Assembly: GCF_003001935.1 (NCBI RefSeq)
Contig: NZ_PVNG01000004.1
Location: 62,001-126,000 of the forward strand
From: Nonomuraea fuscirosea
Lineage (GTDB): Bacteria; Actinomycetota; Actinomycetes; Streptosporangiales; Streptosporangiaceae
Length of the DNA: 64,000 nt
Direction: 5' to 3'
Part shown: one piece after another, positions 7,846 through 17,339 of the stretch
Position numbering within the stretch: the stretch's first letter is position 1
Layout of the letters: each line of letters opens with the position of its first letter
Position numbers and translations under genes: made by a program
The notes under the pieces: generated by a model
The model's database searches: none
Told to the model about the DNA's origin: nothing
What the model saw: only the letters and a program-made list of their open reading frames with translations

Positions 7846-10249
7846 GGACGGATTCATCGACAGGACCTGTGCGGGCGTGACCGAACTCCGCGTGCACGGC
7901 GTCTCCGGCACGCCGCCGGCCGGCGTACTGAACCATCCCCACCCCCGCCTCGTCGCGGGCGACGGCACCACCGGGTTCTACCGGCGCTGGTGGACGGGCG
8001 GGCGGCCGACCGGCGAGCACCCCGACGTGCCGGGCGTCCGCCGCAGGGAGGCCTACGCCTGGGGCAACCTCACCTCGGGCGGCAGGACGATCGCGCTCTG
8101 GCTGCTCCTGCTGCCGTTCTCGCTGGCGAACCTGTCCTACTTCATGCTCCCGAGGCCGGCCGGCGGGACCCGGCTGCGGCACGCCACCGAGGCGGCGCAG
8201 CGGCTGTTCGCCCTGCTGCTCACCGGCACGCTCGTCGGAGCCGTCACCCGGGCCGCCGTGGACCTCGTCGGCTGGCAGTGCACCGCCGCCGGGCGCGCCT
8301 GCACCCTCGCCACGGCGCCCGGCTGGGTGCGCTGGCTCGGCACGCTGTGGGGCGCGGAGCCGTCGAAGCGGCTCGCGGTTACCGCGCTCGTGCCGCTGCT
8401 GCTCGTCGTTCTGCTGTGGTGGCTCGCCCGCCGCACCTGGCGCCGCGACGAGAACACCGCCGAACCGCCGGACGTCGCGCCCGACCGGCCCGAGTACCGG
8501 CCCGCTGCCGATCCGGCGTCCCGGTCCGGTGGCGAGCCCGGGTCCCGGTCCCCGGCCGAGGCCGAGGCCGATCCCGATCCCGGGTCCCGGCCCGCGGAGG
8601 CGGCCGAGGTGCTGCTGGCCAGGCCGCGGTTGTGGCGGGGTGGCGCGCCGGTGTGGCGGCTGCGGGTGGTGCACGTCGCCTTCTCGCTCGCCTCCATCGG
8701 GGTGGCGGTGTCGGCGCCCTTCGCGCAGACGTTCCCCGGGCTCGCGCTGACGGTGGCCAACGCCGGCGTGCAGCTGGCCGCCGCCGTGCTGGCCGCGCTG
8801 CCGTGGACCGCCCGGCGGGTGGACCCGCGCTCGGGACGGCGGGCGCCGCGCCGGCTCATCCGCTCCGTGCACGGGCTGCGGGTGGCGGCGCCGCTGGTCT
8901 TCCTGGGCACGGTGGGGGCCGCGCTGGCGGGGCTGCCTGAGGGTTCCGCCGGTACGACGCTGTGGCGGCTGCCCGGTGTCGGCATTGGAACGTTCCAGTA
9001 CGCCCTGACGCTCGCGCTCGGCCTGTTCATCCTGGTCTCCACCTGCCTGCTCGCCCGCCTGGACCGCCGGACCCGCCGCACCGCCCCCGAGCCGGCCGAG
9101 CCGGAGGGGCGGGAAGGGCGGGAGGTCGTGGCGGGAGAGCGGCCGGCGATGGGCGGGGTGGCCGCCTGGGTCGTGCTGATGATCGCCGCCGGCGGCGCGA
9201 ACGTCCTCGCGCTCGGCGTGCTGTTCTGCACGGCCGCCTTCTTCGGCGTCCCCGCGATGACGGGAGGCCCCCGCCCGCCCGGCCGGCGGCTGTTCCTCGA
9301 CGACCCCGTCTGGTGGACGGCCGCCCTGGTGCCGCTGCTTGTCCTGGGACTGGCCGCGCTGGCCGTGGTGCTGTGGCTGATCAGGCGGGCCGAGGCCAGG
9401 CGGCTGGCGCCGGAGCTCAAGCCGTACTATCTCGAACGCGACGACGCCGAGGCCGTCGCGCGCACCTGGGCGCTGGCCTCGCTCACCGACCGCGCCGGGC
9501 TCGTGCTGGGCGTGCTCACCGGCATCGGGGTGGCCGGATCCGCTGCCGTCGGCACGATCCACCAGCTGCGCCTGTTCACCCCGGACGGCGGGCTCGCCGG
9601 GCGGGCCGCGTCGATCGGCGGCTGGGCCCTGGCGGCGGTCATCTCCGGGCTCGCGCTGCTCGGCCGCCGCACCTACCGCGACCCCCGCCTGCGCCGGACG
9701 ATCGGCGTGCTGTGGGACGTCGCCACGTTCTGGCCGCGCGCCATCCACCCGCTCGCGCCGCCCTGCTACACCGAACGGGTGGTCCCCGAGCTGACGGCCA
9801 GGATCGGCACCCTCGCCGCCACGGAGCGGGACCAGGTCGTGCTGTCGGGGCACAGCCAGGGCAGCGTGATCGCCGCCGCCGTGGTCCTGCAGCTCGATCC
9901 CGCCCTGCGCGGGCGCGTGCGGATGCTCACGCACGGCTCGCCGCTGCGCCGCCTGTACGCGCCCTTCTTCCCCGCCTACTTCGGCGAGCCGGGACCGCGG
10001 GCCGTACGCGAGGCCGTGACCTGGTGCAACCTGTACCGGCTGAGCGACCCGATCGGCGGAGCCGTCTTCCGCCGGGTCGATCCGCTCGCCGGCGGACGGA
10101 GGGACGCGGTGGACCGGTTCTGCTGGGATCCGCCGCGTCCAGGACCCGGTGAGCCGCTGCCCGAGACGCGGTGGCATACGGACTACTGGCTCGAACCCTC
10201 CTATGGCGAAGCCTTGAATCATCTGGTCACCGTCAAACCCGCCGCGTGA
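7844..10249 (+). CDS. Polytopic membrane protein with C-terminal alpha/beta-hydrolase (lipase-like) domain
   Basis: An 801-residue protein starting at GTG 7844. It opens with a soluble ELRVHGVSGTPP segment that resembles a hydrolase oxyanion strand (HGVSG). Many hydrophobic helices follow between about residues 85 and 640. The C-terminal domain carries VVLSGHSQGSVIAAAV, a classical G-x-S-x-G nucleophile elbow, then LTHGSPLRRLYAPFFP and WHTDYW, whose His could complete a triad. A split hydrolase with its N-terminal strand before the membrane part and its nucleophile after it is unusual. A low-complexity Pro/Arg/Ala loop sits near residues 205-255. Function is unknown; a membrane lipid or lipopeptide esterase is a guess. 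Confidence 0.75.
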   Translation: MDGFIDRTCAGVTELRVHGVSGTPPAGVLNHPHPRLVAGDGTTGFYRRWWTGGRPTGEHPDVPGVRRREAYAWGNLTSGGRTIALWLLLLPFSLANLSYFMLPRPAGGTRLRHATEAAQRLFALLLTGTLVGAVTRAAVDLVGWQCTAAGRACTLATAPGWVRWLGTLWGAEPSKRLAVTALVPLLLVVLLWWLARRTWRRDENTAEPPDVAPDRPEYRPAADPASRSGGEPGSRSPAEAEADPDPGSRPAEAAEVLLARPRLWRGGAPVWRLRVVHVAFSLASIGVAVSAPFAQTFPGLALTVANAGVQLAAAVLAALPWTARRVDPRSGRRAPRRLIRSVHGLRVAAPLVFLGTVGAALAGLPEGSAGTTLWRLPGVGIGTFQYALTLALGLFILVSTCLLARLDRRTRRTAPEPAEPEGREGREVVAGERPAMGGVAAWVVLMIAAGGANVLALGVLFCTAAFFGVPAMTGGPRPPGRRLFLDDPVWWTAALVPLLVLGLAALAVVLWLIRRAEARRLAPELKPYYLERDDAEAVARTWALASLTDRAGLVLGVLTGIGVAGSAAVGTIHQLRLFTPDGGLAGRAASIGGWALAAVISGLALLGRRTYRDPRLRRTIGVLWDVATFWPRAIHPLAPPCYTERVVPELTARIGTLAATERDQVVLSGHSQGSVIAAAVVLQLDPALRGRVRMLTHGSPLRRLYAPFFPAYFGEPGPRAVREAVTWCNLYRLSDPIGGAVFRRVDPLAGGRRDAVDRFCWDPPRPGPGEPLPETRWHTDYWLEPSYGEALNHLVTVKPAA

Positions 10250-10315
10250 GCGCGCCGGACCGGTAGGGTTGCCCGCGTTCCGAGTCGATCAGCCAGGTCC
10301 GGATGGGGGCTAACG

Positions 10316-12472
10316 GTGAGGTGGGTGCTGTTATTGGTGCTGTTTTCCCCGTTGTGGTGGTCGGCTCCGGCCGTCGCTTCCACGGAGGGGAACACGCCCG
10401 CGCGGGAGGTGCCCGCGAGCCGCTCCGAGGCCGGGGGACGGGTGGCCTTCATCGGGGTGCCGGGGCTGCTGTGGGACGACATCGACCCGCGTGACACGCC
10501 GCGCCTGTGGGAGCTGGCCGGGCAGAGCGGGCTCGGCTCCCTGTCGGTCAAGGCCGTCGGCACCGTGACGTGCCCGTACGACGGATGGCTGAGCGTGTCG
10601 GCGGGAGTGCGCTCGGCCGTCGGGCACCGCTGCGGGCTGCCGCCCGAGCCGGTCGTCCAGGGCGCGGGCGCGCTCGTGCGCGAGGTGCCCGAGCTGCACG
10701 CCCTGCGTGACGGCGCGTTCGCCGGCACGCTCGGCTCCGCCGTGCACGCGGCGGGCAAGTGCACCGCCGCCGTGGGCCGGGGCGCCGCGCTGATGCTCGC
10801 CGACCGGGAGGGCAAGGTCGACCTGTACGCCGCCGACCCGGCCGGCCTGGCCGACTGGTCGCGCTGCCCGGTGCTGGCCGTGGACGTGCCCGCGCTCATC
10901 GAGCCGTACCTGCGCGACGACAGGCTGTCGCAGGAGCCCGAGGCCATCGCGCCCGAGCAGCGGCGCGAGCTGGCCCGCCGGGCCGACGCCCAGGTGGGCG
11001 CGGCGCTGGACCGGCTGCCCGCCGGCACCGAGATCGTGCTGGCCGGGGTCGGCGACCACGGCTCCGTGCCGCACCTGCGGGTCACCATGTGGAAGCGCGC
11101 CGGCACGGAGGCGGTCGCCGGCGTGGCGGGCCCCGCCGTCGGGGCCAACTCCACCCGGCGCGGCGACATCGTCGTGCTGCCCGACATCACGCCCACCATC
11201 CTGCACGCGGCCGGCGTCGCGGTGCCGGACACCGTGCTCGGCGTGCCGTGGCGGCTCGGTCCGGCCACCACCCCTGACGACCTGGCCAGGGACGACATGG
11301 CCGGGGTGAGCGTGCGCGGCACGACGGGCGTCTTCTTCACCGCCTTCGCCACCGTCACGGTCGCCTTCTACGCGCTGGCCTACTTCCTGCTCACCCGGCG
11401 CAGGCGGCACGGCCTGGTCGGCGCCGCCGCGATCGTGCTGGCCGCGATGCCGGTCTCCACCTACGCGGTCAACCTGCTGCCGTGGGACCGCAGCCCGTAC
11501 GTGGTGGTGACGCTGATCGGCGGCGTGCTGGCTTCCACGGCGCTGATCGCCGCCGTGGCCCTGCTCGGCCCGTGGCGGCGCGACCCGCTCGGGCCGCCCG
11601 CGACGGTGGCCGCGATCACCGCCGCGGTGCTCGTGTTCGACCTGCTGACCGGGACGACGCTGCAGTTCAACAGCCTCATGGGCTACACCGCCGTGGTCGG
11701 CGGGCGCTACTACGGGCTGGCGAACATCCCGTTCGCGCTGCTGTCCACCGCCGTGCTCATGGGCACCGCCATCGCCGCCCAGTACCTCGTGCGCGCCGGG
11801 CACAAGCGGGCCGCCGTCGGCGGGGTGGTCACGCTGGGCGTGGTCGCGATGCTGCTGGCAGGCTGGCCCGGCGTGGGCAGCGACTTCGGCGGCGTGATCG
11901 CGTTCGTGCCGGGCATCGCCGTCACCGCGCTGCTCATCGCGGGCAAGAAGGTGTCGGTGCTGAAGCTGGCCGGGTTCTGCGTGCTGGGCGGGGTGGCGGT
12001 GTCGATCATCGCCGTGCTCGACCACCTGCGGCCGCCCGCCGCGCAGACGCACCTGGGCCGGTTCGTGGGGCAGGTGATCGACGGCACTTTCCTGCCGATG
12101 ATCGCGCGCAAGCTGGGCGCGATGCTGAACACCCTGCTCTCGCCCAACCTCATGCCGATCGTGCTCGCCGGGCTGGCGTTCCTGATCTTCGCGATCATGC
12201 GGCCGGGGAAGATCAGCGCGGGCGTGGTGCCCAGGGCGTTCGCGCGGTGGCCGATGTTGCGCGCCGGGCTGGTCGGCGCGCTGGTCAGCGGCGTCGTGGG
12301 CATGCTGGTCAACGACTCGGGCACCGCCGTGCTGTCGATGGTGGTGGCCCTGGCCGTGCCGCTGGTGCTGCACGCCGGCGTGCGGGTCCCGGGCGAGGAG
12401 GAGGAACCGGAGGTCGTCGTCCCGCTGGAGGAGCCGGGGCGCCGCGACGACGTCCTCGCCGGCGAGGTCTGA
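10316..12472 (+). CDS. Membrane-anchored alkaline-phosphatase-superfamily-like protein
   Basis: A 718-residue protein from GTG 10316. It has an N-terminal signal sequence, then an extracellular domain of about 300 residues beginning VAFIGVPGLLWDDIDP. The di-Asp LLWDDI, the later ALMLADREGKVDLY, VLAGVGDHGS and VVLPDITPTILHAAGV follow the order of metal-site motifs in alkaline-phosphatase/sulfatase-fold enzymes. After about residue 340 come some ten membrane helices and an acidic C-terminal tail. I would guess a phospho- or sulfo-group enzyme acting on cell-envelope polymers; the exact reaction cannot be read. It follows the hydrolase gene by 66 bases on the same strand and is closed by a strong hairpin terminator. 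Confidence 0.7.
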   Translation: MRWVLLLVLFSPLWWSAPAVASTEGNTPAREVPASRSEAGGRVAFIGVPGLLWDDIDPRDTPRLWELAGQSGLGSLSVKAVGTVTCPYDGWLSVSAGVRSAVGHRCGLPPEPVVQGAGALVREVPELHALRDGAFAGTLGSAVHAAGKCTAAVGRGAALMLADREGKVDLYAADPAGLADWSRCPVLAVDVPALIEPYLRDDRLSQEPEAIAPEQRRELARRADAQVGAALDRLPAGTEIVLAGVGDHGSVPHLRVTMWKRAGTEAVAGVAGPAVGANSTRRGDIVVLPDITPTILHAAGVAVPDTVLGVPWRLGPATTPDDLARDDMAGVSVRGTTGVFFTAFATVTVAFYALAYFLLTRRRRHGLVGAAAIVLAAMPVSTYAVNLLPWDRSPYVVVTLIGGVLASTALIAAVALLGPWRRDPLGPPATVAAITAAVLVFDLLTGTTLQFNSLMGYTAVVGGRYYGLANIPFALLSTAVLMGTAIAAQYLVRAGHKRAAVGGVVTLGVVAMLLAGWPGVGSDFGGVIAFVPGIAVTALLIAGKKVSVLKLAGFCVLGGVAVSIIAVLDHLRPPAAQTHLGRFVGQVIDGTFLPMIARKLGAMLNTLLSPNLMPIVLAGLAFLIFAIMRPGKISAGVVPRAFARWPMLRAGLVGALVSGVVGMLVNDSGTAVLSMVVALAVPLVLHAGVRVPGEEEEPEVVVPLEEPGRRDDVLAGEV

Positions 12473-12478
12473 GCGCTC

Positions 12479-12512
12479 GTACGGGCCGGGGAGAGGCGTT
12501 CCCGGCCCGTAC
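12479..12512 (+). terminator. Strong intrinsic-type hairpin
   Basis: GTACGGGCCGGG (12479-12490) pairs perfectly with CCCGGCCCGTAC (12501-12512) across a 10-base loop, followed by an AT-rich stretch including AAATTTTCTTTT. This looks like a true Rho-independent terminator for the upstream membrane gene. Confidence 0.85.
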
Positions 12513-12571
12513 AAGATCTGAAATTTTCTTTTAGTTCATGCTGAAGCCTTGAAAGTTATAACCACGAGCGA

Positions 12572-15500
12572 TTGAGTTCGGTCGTGCAGACCCTCCGATT
12601 GCTGGCCGCCGCCGCGCTCGTGTTAGGCCCCATGGCCCTCGTCGCGCCCGCGCAGGCCGAACCCGCTCCCCCCGCAGAGGACGCGCTCGACGCGTCGTCC
12701 TACCCGGCGCCCTCCACGCTCCTCACCCGGGCCGCTCCCGGCCAGAAACAGGGCCAGGCGCGGCTGGTGACGGACCAGCGGACCCGGCCGGTCGCGCCGG
12801 GCATCTCGCTCACCTCGTTCGACACCTACGACGCGCTCGGCTGGCTGCGCGCGGACGCCGTCACCGCCGAGCTCGGCGGCAAGCCGGGCGTCAAGGCCGA
12901 CTACGTCTTCTCCGGCGAGGTGAGCAAGACCGAGCCGCTGTCCGGGCCGGTCAAGCGCTCGCGCGCCGTGGCCGCCGTCAACGGCGACTTCTTCGACATC
13001 AACAACTCCGGCGCCGCCCAGGGCATCGGCGTGCAGAACGGCGCGCTGATCCAGTCGCCGGTGGCCGGGCACGAGAACGCGGTGGCCGTCGGCGGCGACG
13101 GCGTCGGCCGCGTGCTGAAGATGTACTTCGAAGGCAGCGCCACCCCCGCAGGCGGCGCGCCGATCGCGCTCACCCAGTTCAACCAGATCGTGCAGAGCGG
13201 CGGCGTCGGGCTGTTCACGCCCTTGTGGGGCTCCTACAACCGGGCCCGCGCCGTCGAGGGCGCCACGTCCGTCGCCGAGGTCGTGCTGGTGGACGGCGTC
13301 GTCACCGAGGTACGCAGCTCCGCCGGCACCGGTCCCATCCCCGCAGGTACCACGATCCTGCTCGGCCGCGACGCCGGGGCCGCCGCGCTGTCCGCGCTGA
13401 GGACAGGTGACCGGGTCGACGTGCGCTACCGGCCCAAGCCGTCGGCCGGGGGCGAGGTCAAGGCCGCCGTGGGCGGCAACTGGGTGCTGGTCAAGGACGG
13501 GGTCGTGCAGAACTCCGCCGACCAGGCCGCGCACCCGCGTACCGCCGTGGGGTTCTCCGCCGACGGCAGGAAGATGTACCTGCTGACCGTGGACGGCCGC
13601 CAGGCCGACAGCCGCGGCGTCACGCTGAACGAGCTGGCCGCGATGATGGCCGACCTCGGCGCCGCGAACGCGCTCAACCTCGACGGCGGCGGCTCCTCAA
13701 CCATGCTGGCCCGCGAGCCCGGATCGGCCGACGTCCAGGTGGAGAACAGCCCCTCCGACGGCGGCGAGCGGCACGTCCCCAACGGCCTCGCGCTCTACGC
13801 GCCCGAGGGCAGCGGCAAGCTGAAGGGCTACTGGCTGGAGACCGCGAGCGACCCGGCCAGGGCGCCCGGCGTCGGGCCGGTCGCGGGCGGGCGTCCCGAC
13901 CGCGTCTTCCCCGGCCTCACCAGGCGGCTGCGCGCGGCCGGCTACGACGAGACGTACGGCCCCGCCGCCGGCACCCCGTCCTGGCGCTCGAACCCCGCCG
14001 TGCACGGCGTCGTGCGCGACGGCAGGTTCCACGCCCTCGTGCCCGGTCAGACCACGGTCACCGCCGCGCGCGGGAGCGCTAAGGGCAGCATCGAGCTGAC
14101 CGTGCTGCAGCCGCTGGAGCGGCTCGGCGCCACCGCCGACCGGCTCGGCATCGCCGGTCAGGACGAGACGGCCACGTTCGGCGTGGTCGGCTACGACCGC
14201 AACGGCAACTCCGCGCCCGTCGAGCCCGCCGACCTCAAGCTCGACTACGACAAGAGCCTGTTCGAGGTGACGGCCGCCGAGCAGGGTTACTTCACCGTCA
14301 AGGCCAAGGGCGCCACCGGCTCCGGGCTGATCACCGCCAAGGTCGGCAAGCTCACCACGGCCGTGCCGGTGACGGTCGGGTTCGAGGACAGGCCGGTTGC
14401 CGACTTCGAGGACGCCGCCTCCTGGACGTTCGCCGCCGCCCGCGCCACCGGCGACCTGTCGGCCGCGCCCGGTCAGAGCGGCGGCGGGCTGAAGCTCTCC
14501 TACGACTTCTCCACCTCCACCGCCACCCGCGCCGCCTACGCCAGCCCACCGCAGCAGATCGTGGTGGACGGGCAGCCGCAGGCGTTCGGCATGTGGATCA
14601 ACTCCACCGGCAAGGGGGAGTGGCCGAGCCTCGAGTTCTACGACGCGCTCGGGCAGTCGCAGATCCTGCGCGGGCCGTACATGACGTGGACCGGCTGGAA
14701 GTTCGTCGAGTTCACCGTGCCGCCCGGCGTCACCTACCCGCTCAAGCTGCGCCGCTTCTACGTGGCCGAGACCAAGGCCGACGTCGCCTACACCAACGAG
14801 ATCCTCATCGACGGCCTGGTCGCCAAGGTGCCGCCGTCGGTCGAGACCCCGGCCACGCCCAAGGTGACCGATCCGGTGGTCGAGGCCGAGGTGGCGAAGA
14901 TGCCGTGGCGCTTCGCGGTCATGTCGGACGCCCAGTTCGTGGCGAGGGAGCCGGACAGCGACATCGTGAAGAACGCCCGCCGCACGCTGCGCGAGATCAA
15001 GGCGGCCAAGCCGGACTTCCTGCTGATCAACGGTGACCTGGTGGACGAGGCGTCGCCCGAGGACTTCGCGCTGGCGAAGCGGATCCTCGACGAAGAGCTC
15101 GGCGGAACGGTGAAATATCACTACATCCCGGGCAACCATGAGGTCATGGGCGGCAAGATCGACAACTTCCAGGCCGTCTTCGGCGACACGTACGGGACCT
15201 TCGACCACAAGGGCACCCGCTTCATCACCCTGGACACCTCCCGCCTCAACCTCAGGGGCGGCGGCTACGACCAGGTGGCGCTGCTCCGCGCCAAACTCGA
15301 CCAGGCGGCGAAGGACGCCTCGATCGGGTCGGTCACCGTGCTGTTCCACGTGCCGCCGCGCGACCCGACGCCCGGCAAGGGCAGCCAGCTCGGCGACCGC
15401 AAGGAGGCCGCGCTGGTCGAGGGCTGGCTGGCCGACTTCCAGCGCACCACCGGCAAGGGGGCGGCGTTCATCGGGGCGCACGTGGGCACCTTCCACGCCT

Positions 15501-16000
15501 CCCGCGTGGACGCGGTGCCGTACTTCATCAACGGCAACTCCGGCAAGAACCCCGCCACCGCCCCCGACGACGGGGGGTTCACCGGCTGGTCTCTGTGGGG
15601 TGTGGACCCGGTGACGCGGGCCGAGGCCGAGCACGTCAGGCGCAACTGGTTCGCCGACGCGCCCGACTGGATCGGCACGCAGGTCCGCCCGCACGTGGAC
15701 GAGCTCACGCTGACGGCCCCCGCCACGGTCGCCGTCGGTAGGCCCGCCACGGCGACGGCCTCGCTCGCCCAGGGCACGAGGACGGTGCCGGCCGCGTACC
15801 CGGTGTCGGCCGGCTGGTCCGGCTCGCCGAACCTGCACGTCGGCCCGCGCGAGACGGCCAAGCCCTGGCACGTGGCGGTGCTCGACCCGGACACCGGCAC
15901 GCTGACGGCACTGCGGGCCGGCCGGGTGACGGTGGCCGTCACGGTCAGCGGCGTCACCCGGCAGGCGACCGTGACGACGACCGCCAAGGCCGCCGCCTGA
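12572..16000 (+). CDS. Secreted phosphodiester glycosidase / metallophosphoesterase multidomain protein
   Basis: A 1142-residue exported protein; TTG 12572 is the assigned start, GTG 12584 is an alternative, and both leave a signal peptide ending near VAPAQAEP. Domain 1 (about 80-415) is an NAGPA/DUF2233 phosphodiester glycosidase with AVNGDFFDINN, TAVGFSADGRKMYLLTVDGR and ALNLDGGGSSTMLA. Ig-like and carbohydrate-binding-like segments follow (about 440-760). Domain 2 (about 775-1030) is a calcineurin-like phosphoesterase with SDAQF, INGDLVDE, IPGNHEVMGG and GAHVGTFH, where Gln replaces the usual His in the first motif. A Big-2-like tail ends the protein. The combination suggests cleavage of sugar-1-phosphodiesters followed by phosphate release on exported or wall-derived substrates; that is inference. 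It stands alone between two terminators. Confidence 0.85.
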   Translation: MSSVVQTLRLLAAAALVLGPMALVAPAQAEPAPPAEDALDASSYPAPSTLLTRAAPGQKQGQARLVTDQRTRPVAPGISLTSFDTYDALGWLRADAVTAELGGKPGVKADYVFSGEVSKTEPLSGPVKRSRAVAAVNGDFFDINNSGAAQGIGVQNGALIQSPVAGHENAVAVGGDGVGRVLKMYFEGSATPAGGAPIALTQFNQIVQSGGVGLFTPLWGSYNRARAVEGATSVAEVVLVDGVVTEVRSSAGTGPIPAGTTILLGRDAGAAALSALRTGDRVDVRYRPKPSAGGEVKAAVGGNWVLVKDGVVQNSADQAAHPRTAVGFSADGRKMYLLTVDGRQADSRGVTLNELAAMMADLGAANALNLDGGGSSTMLAREPGSADVQVENSPSDGGERHVPNGLALYAPEGSGKLKGYWLETASDPARAPGVGPVAGGRPDRVFPGLTRRLRAAGYDETYGPAAGTPSWRSNPAVHGVVRDGRFHALVPGQTTVTAARGSAKGSIELTVLQPLERLGATADRLGIAGQDETATFGVVGYDRNGNSAPVEPADLKLDYDKSLFEVTAAEQGYFTVKAKGATGSGLITAKVGKLTTAVPVTVGFEDRPVADFEDAASWTFAAARATGDLSAAPGQSGGGLKLSYDFSTSTATRAAYASPPQQIVVDGQPQAFGMWINSTGKGEWPSLEFYDALGQSQILRGPYMTWTGWKFVEFTVPPGVTYPLKLRRFYVAETKADVAYTNEILIDGLVAKVPPSVETPATPKVTDPVVEAEVAKMPWRFAVMSDAQFVAREPDSDIVKNARRTLREIKAAKPDFLLINGDLVDEASPEDFALAKRILDEELGGTVKYHYIPGNHEVMGGKIDNFQAVFGDTYGTFDHKGTRFITLDTSRLNLRGGGYDQVALLRAKLDQAAKDASIGSVTVLFHVPPRDPTPGKGSQLGDRKEAALVEGWLADFQRTTGKGAAFIGAHVGTFHASRVDAVPYFINGNSGKNPATAPDDGGFTGWSLWGVDPVTRAEAEHVRRNWFADAPDWIGTQVRPHVDELTLTAPATVAVGRPATATASLAQGTRTVPAAYPVSAGWSGSPNLHVGPRETAKPWHVAVLDPDTGTLTALRAGRVTVAVTVSGVTRQATVTTTAKAAA

Positions 16001-16014
16001 CGCCCGCACTTCCG

Positions 16015-16050
16015 GGCCCCGCGGGACGGTCGCCGTCCCGTGGGGCCTTT
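16015..16050 (+). terminator. GC-rich hairpin after the glycosidase/phosphoesterase gene
   Basis: GGCCCCGCGGGACG (from 16015) pairs with CGTCCCGTGGGGCC (to 16047) with one mismatch and a short loop, followed by TTT. Good terminator candidate. Confidence 0.8.
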
Positions 16051-16141
16051 GTGCGTGATGGGCCTGTGTGTGCGATGGGCGGGTCGCGGGCAGGGGGCGA
16101 GGGTACGGGATCGTGCGACCGCCAGACGGGAGGAACCCCAG

Positions 16142-17296
16142 ATGTCCGCTGAGCTCGATCTCGTGCCCGCCGCGCTCACCCAGGCCATCGACGAGCTGCC
16201 CCTGGTGGACCACCACGTGCACGGGGCGACCTCGCACGACCTGTCCCGCACGGCGTTCGAGGAACTCATCACCGAGTCCGACCGCCCCGTGCCGGAGTGG
16301 ACCACCCAGTTCGACTCCCAGGTCGGGTTCGCCGTCCTGCGCCACTGCGCGCCCGTGCTCGGCCTCGAACCCTTCTGCACGCCGGAGGAGTACCTGGCCC
16401 GGCGCGCCCGGCTCGGCGCGGGCGAGGTCAACCGGCGGCTGCTCGGCGCCAGCGGGATCAGGCACTTCCTGGTCGAGACCGGCTACCGCGGCGACGAACT
16501 GCTCGGCCCTTCGGGGATGGCGGAGGCGAGCGGGGCGCCCGCCGACGAGGTGGTGCGGCTGGAACAGGTGGCCGAGCGGGTGGCCTCGCTCGGGTGCGCG
16601 GCGGACGCGTTCGCCGACCGGTTCGGGCGGGCGCTGGACGAGCGCGCCCGTACGGCGCGCGGGCTCAAGAGCGTCGCCGCCTACCGGTGCGGCCTCGACT
16701 TCGACCCCGCGCCGCCGTCACCCGCCGAGGTGACCCTGGCCGCGGGGCGATGGCTGGACTCCGGTGGCGGGCGGCTGAGCGATCCGGTGCTGGTGCGGCA
16801 CCTCATCTGGGCCGGGCTGGAACGGGGGCTGCCGCTGCAGTTCCACATCGGCTACGGCGACCCTGACGTGGACCTGCGGCGGGCCGATCCGCTGCTGCTG
16901 CGCGGGCTGATCGAACTGGCCGAGCCCACCGGGGTGCCGCTGGTGCTGCTGCACTGTTATCCGTACCAGCGGCACGCGGGGTTCCTGGCGCAGGCGTACC
17001 CGAACGTGTTCTTCGACGTCGGCCTCGGGGTGAGCTACACGGGGGCGCGCAGTGCGGCGCTGGTGGCGGAGAGCCTGGAGGTGGCGCCGTTCGCCAAGAT
17101 CCTGTTCTCCTCCGACGCCTTCGGGCCCGCCGAGCTGCACCACCTGGGGGCGTTGTTGTGGCGGCGGGCGATGGCGCGGGTCCTGGGCGGGTTCGTCGCC
17201 GACGGCGAGTGGTCGCTGGCGCAGGCGCTGCGGGTGGCCGGCATGGTGGGGGCGGGGAACGCGCGCCGTGTCTACGGGCTGGGATCCGGGGGATGA
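16142..17296 (+). CDS. Amidohydrolase-superfamily protein (amidohydrolase 2 type)
   Basis: Metal-dependent TIM-barrel hydrolase or decarboxylase of 384 residues. ATG 16142 is chosen because GGGAGGA sits just upstream; the frame is open further 5' but without a site. The metal-site series is visible: VDHHVHG near residue 22 (H-x-H), QFHIGYGD, LLHCYPYQRHAGFLAQAYPN and FSSDAF with the distal Asp. The PNVFFDVGLG segment and overall layout resemble the N-terminal amidohydrolase domain of FluG-type proteins. The start of an M20 amidohydrolase lies 43 bases downstream on the same strand, so the pair probably acts on an N-acyl or amide compound. The substrate is not determined. Confidence 0.8.
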   Translation: MSAELDLVPAALTQAIDELPLVDHHVHGATSHDLSRTAFEELITESDRPVPEWTTQFDSQVGFAVLRHCAPVLGLEPFCTPEEYLARRARLGAGEVNRRLLGASGIRHFLVETGYRGDELLGPSGMAEASGAPADEVVRLEQVAERVASLGCAADAFADRFGRALDERARTARGLKSVAAYRCGLDFDPAPPSPAEVTLAAGRWLDSGGGRLSDPVLVRHLIWAGLERGLPLQFHIGYGDPDVDLRRADPLLLRGLIELAEPTGVPLVLLHCYPYQRHAGFLAQAYPNVFFDVGLGVSYTGARSAALVAESLEVAPFAKILFSSDAFGPAELHHLGALLWRRAMARVLGGFVADGEWSLAQALRVAGMVGAGNARRVYGLGSGG

Positions 17297-17339
17297 GAGA
17301 GGCGTTCGTGGTTCGGTGATTTTCGAGCGGGGGCAGTGA

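Noticed and set aside
7796..10222. Open frame of about 800 codons opposite the membrane hydrolase
   Set aside because: His/Gln/Arg/Gly-rich low-complexity translation; the opposite strand has membrane helices and GHSQG motif.
13697..16465. Long minus-strand frame opposite the glycosidase/phosphoesterase
   Set aside because: Covers clear motifs of the plus-strand gene and has no domain of its own.
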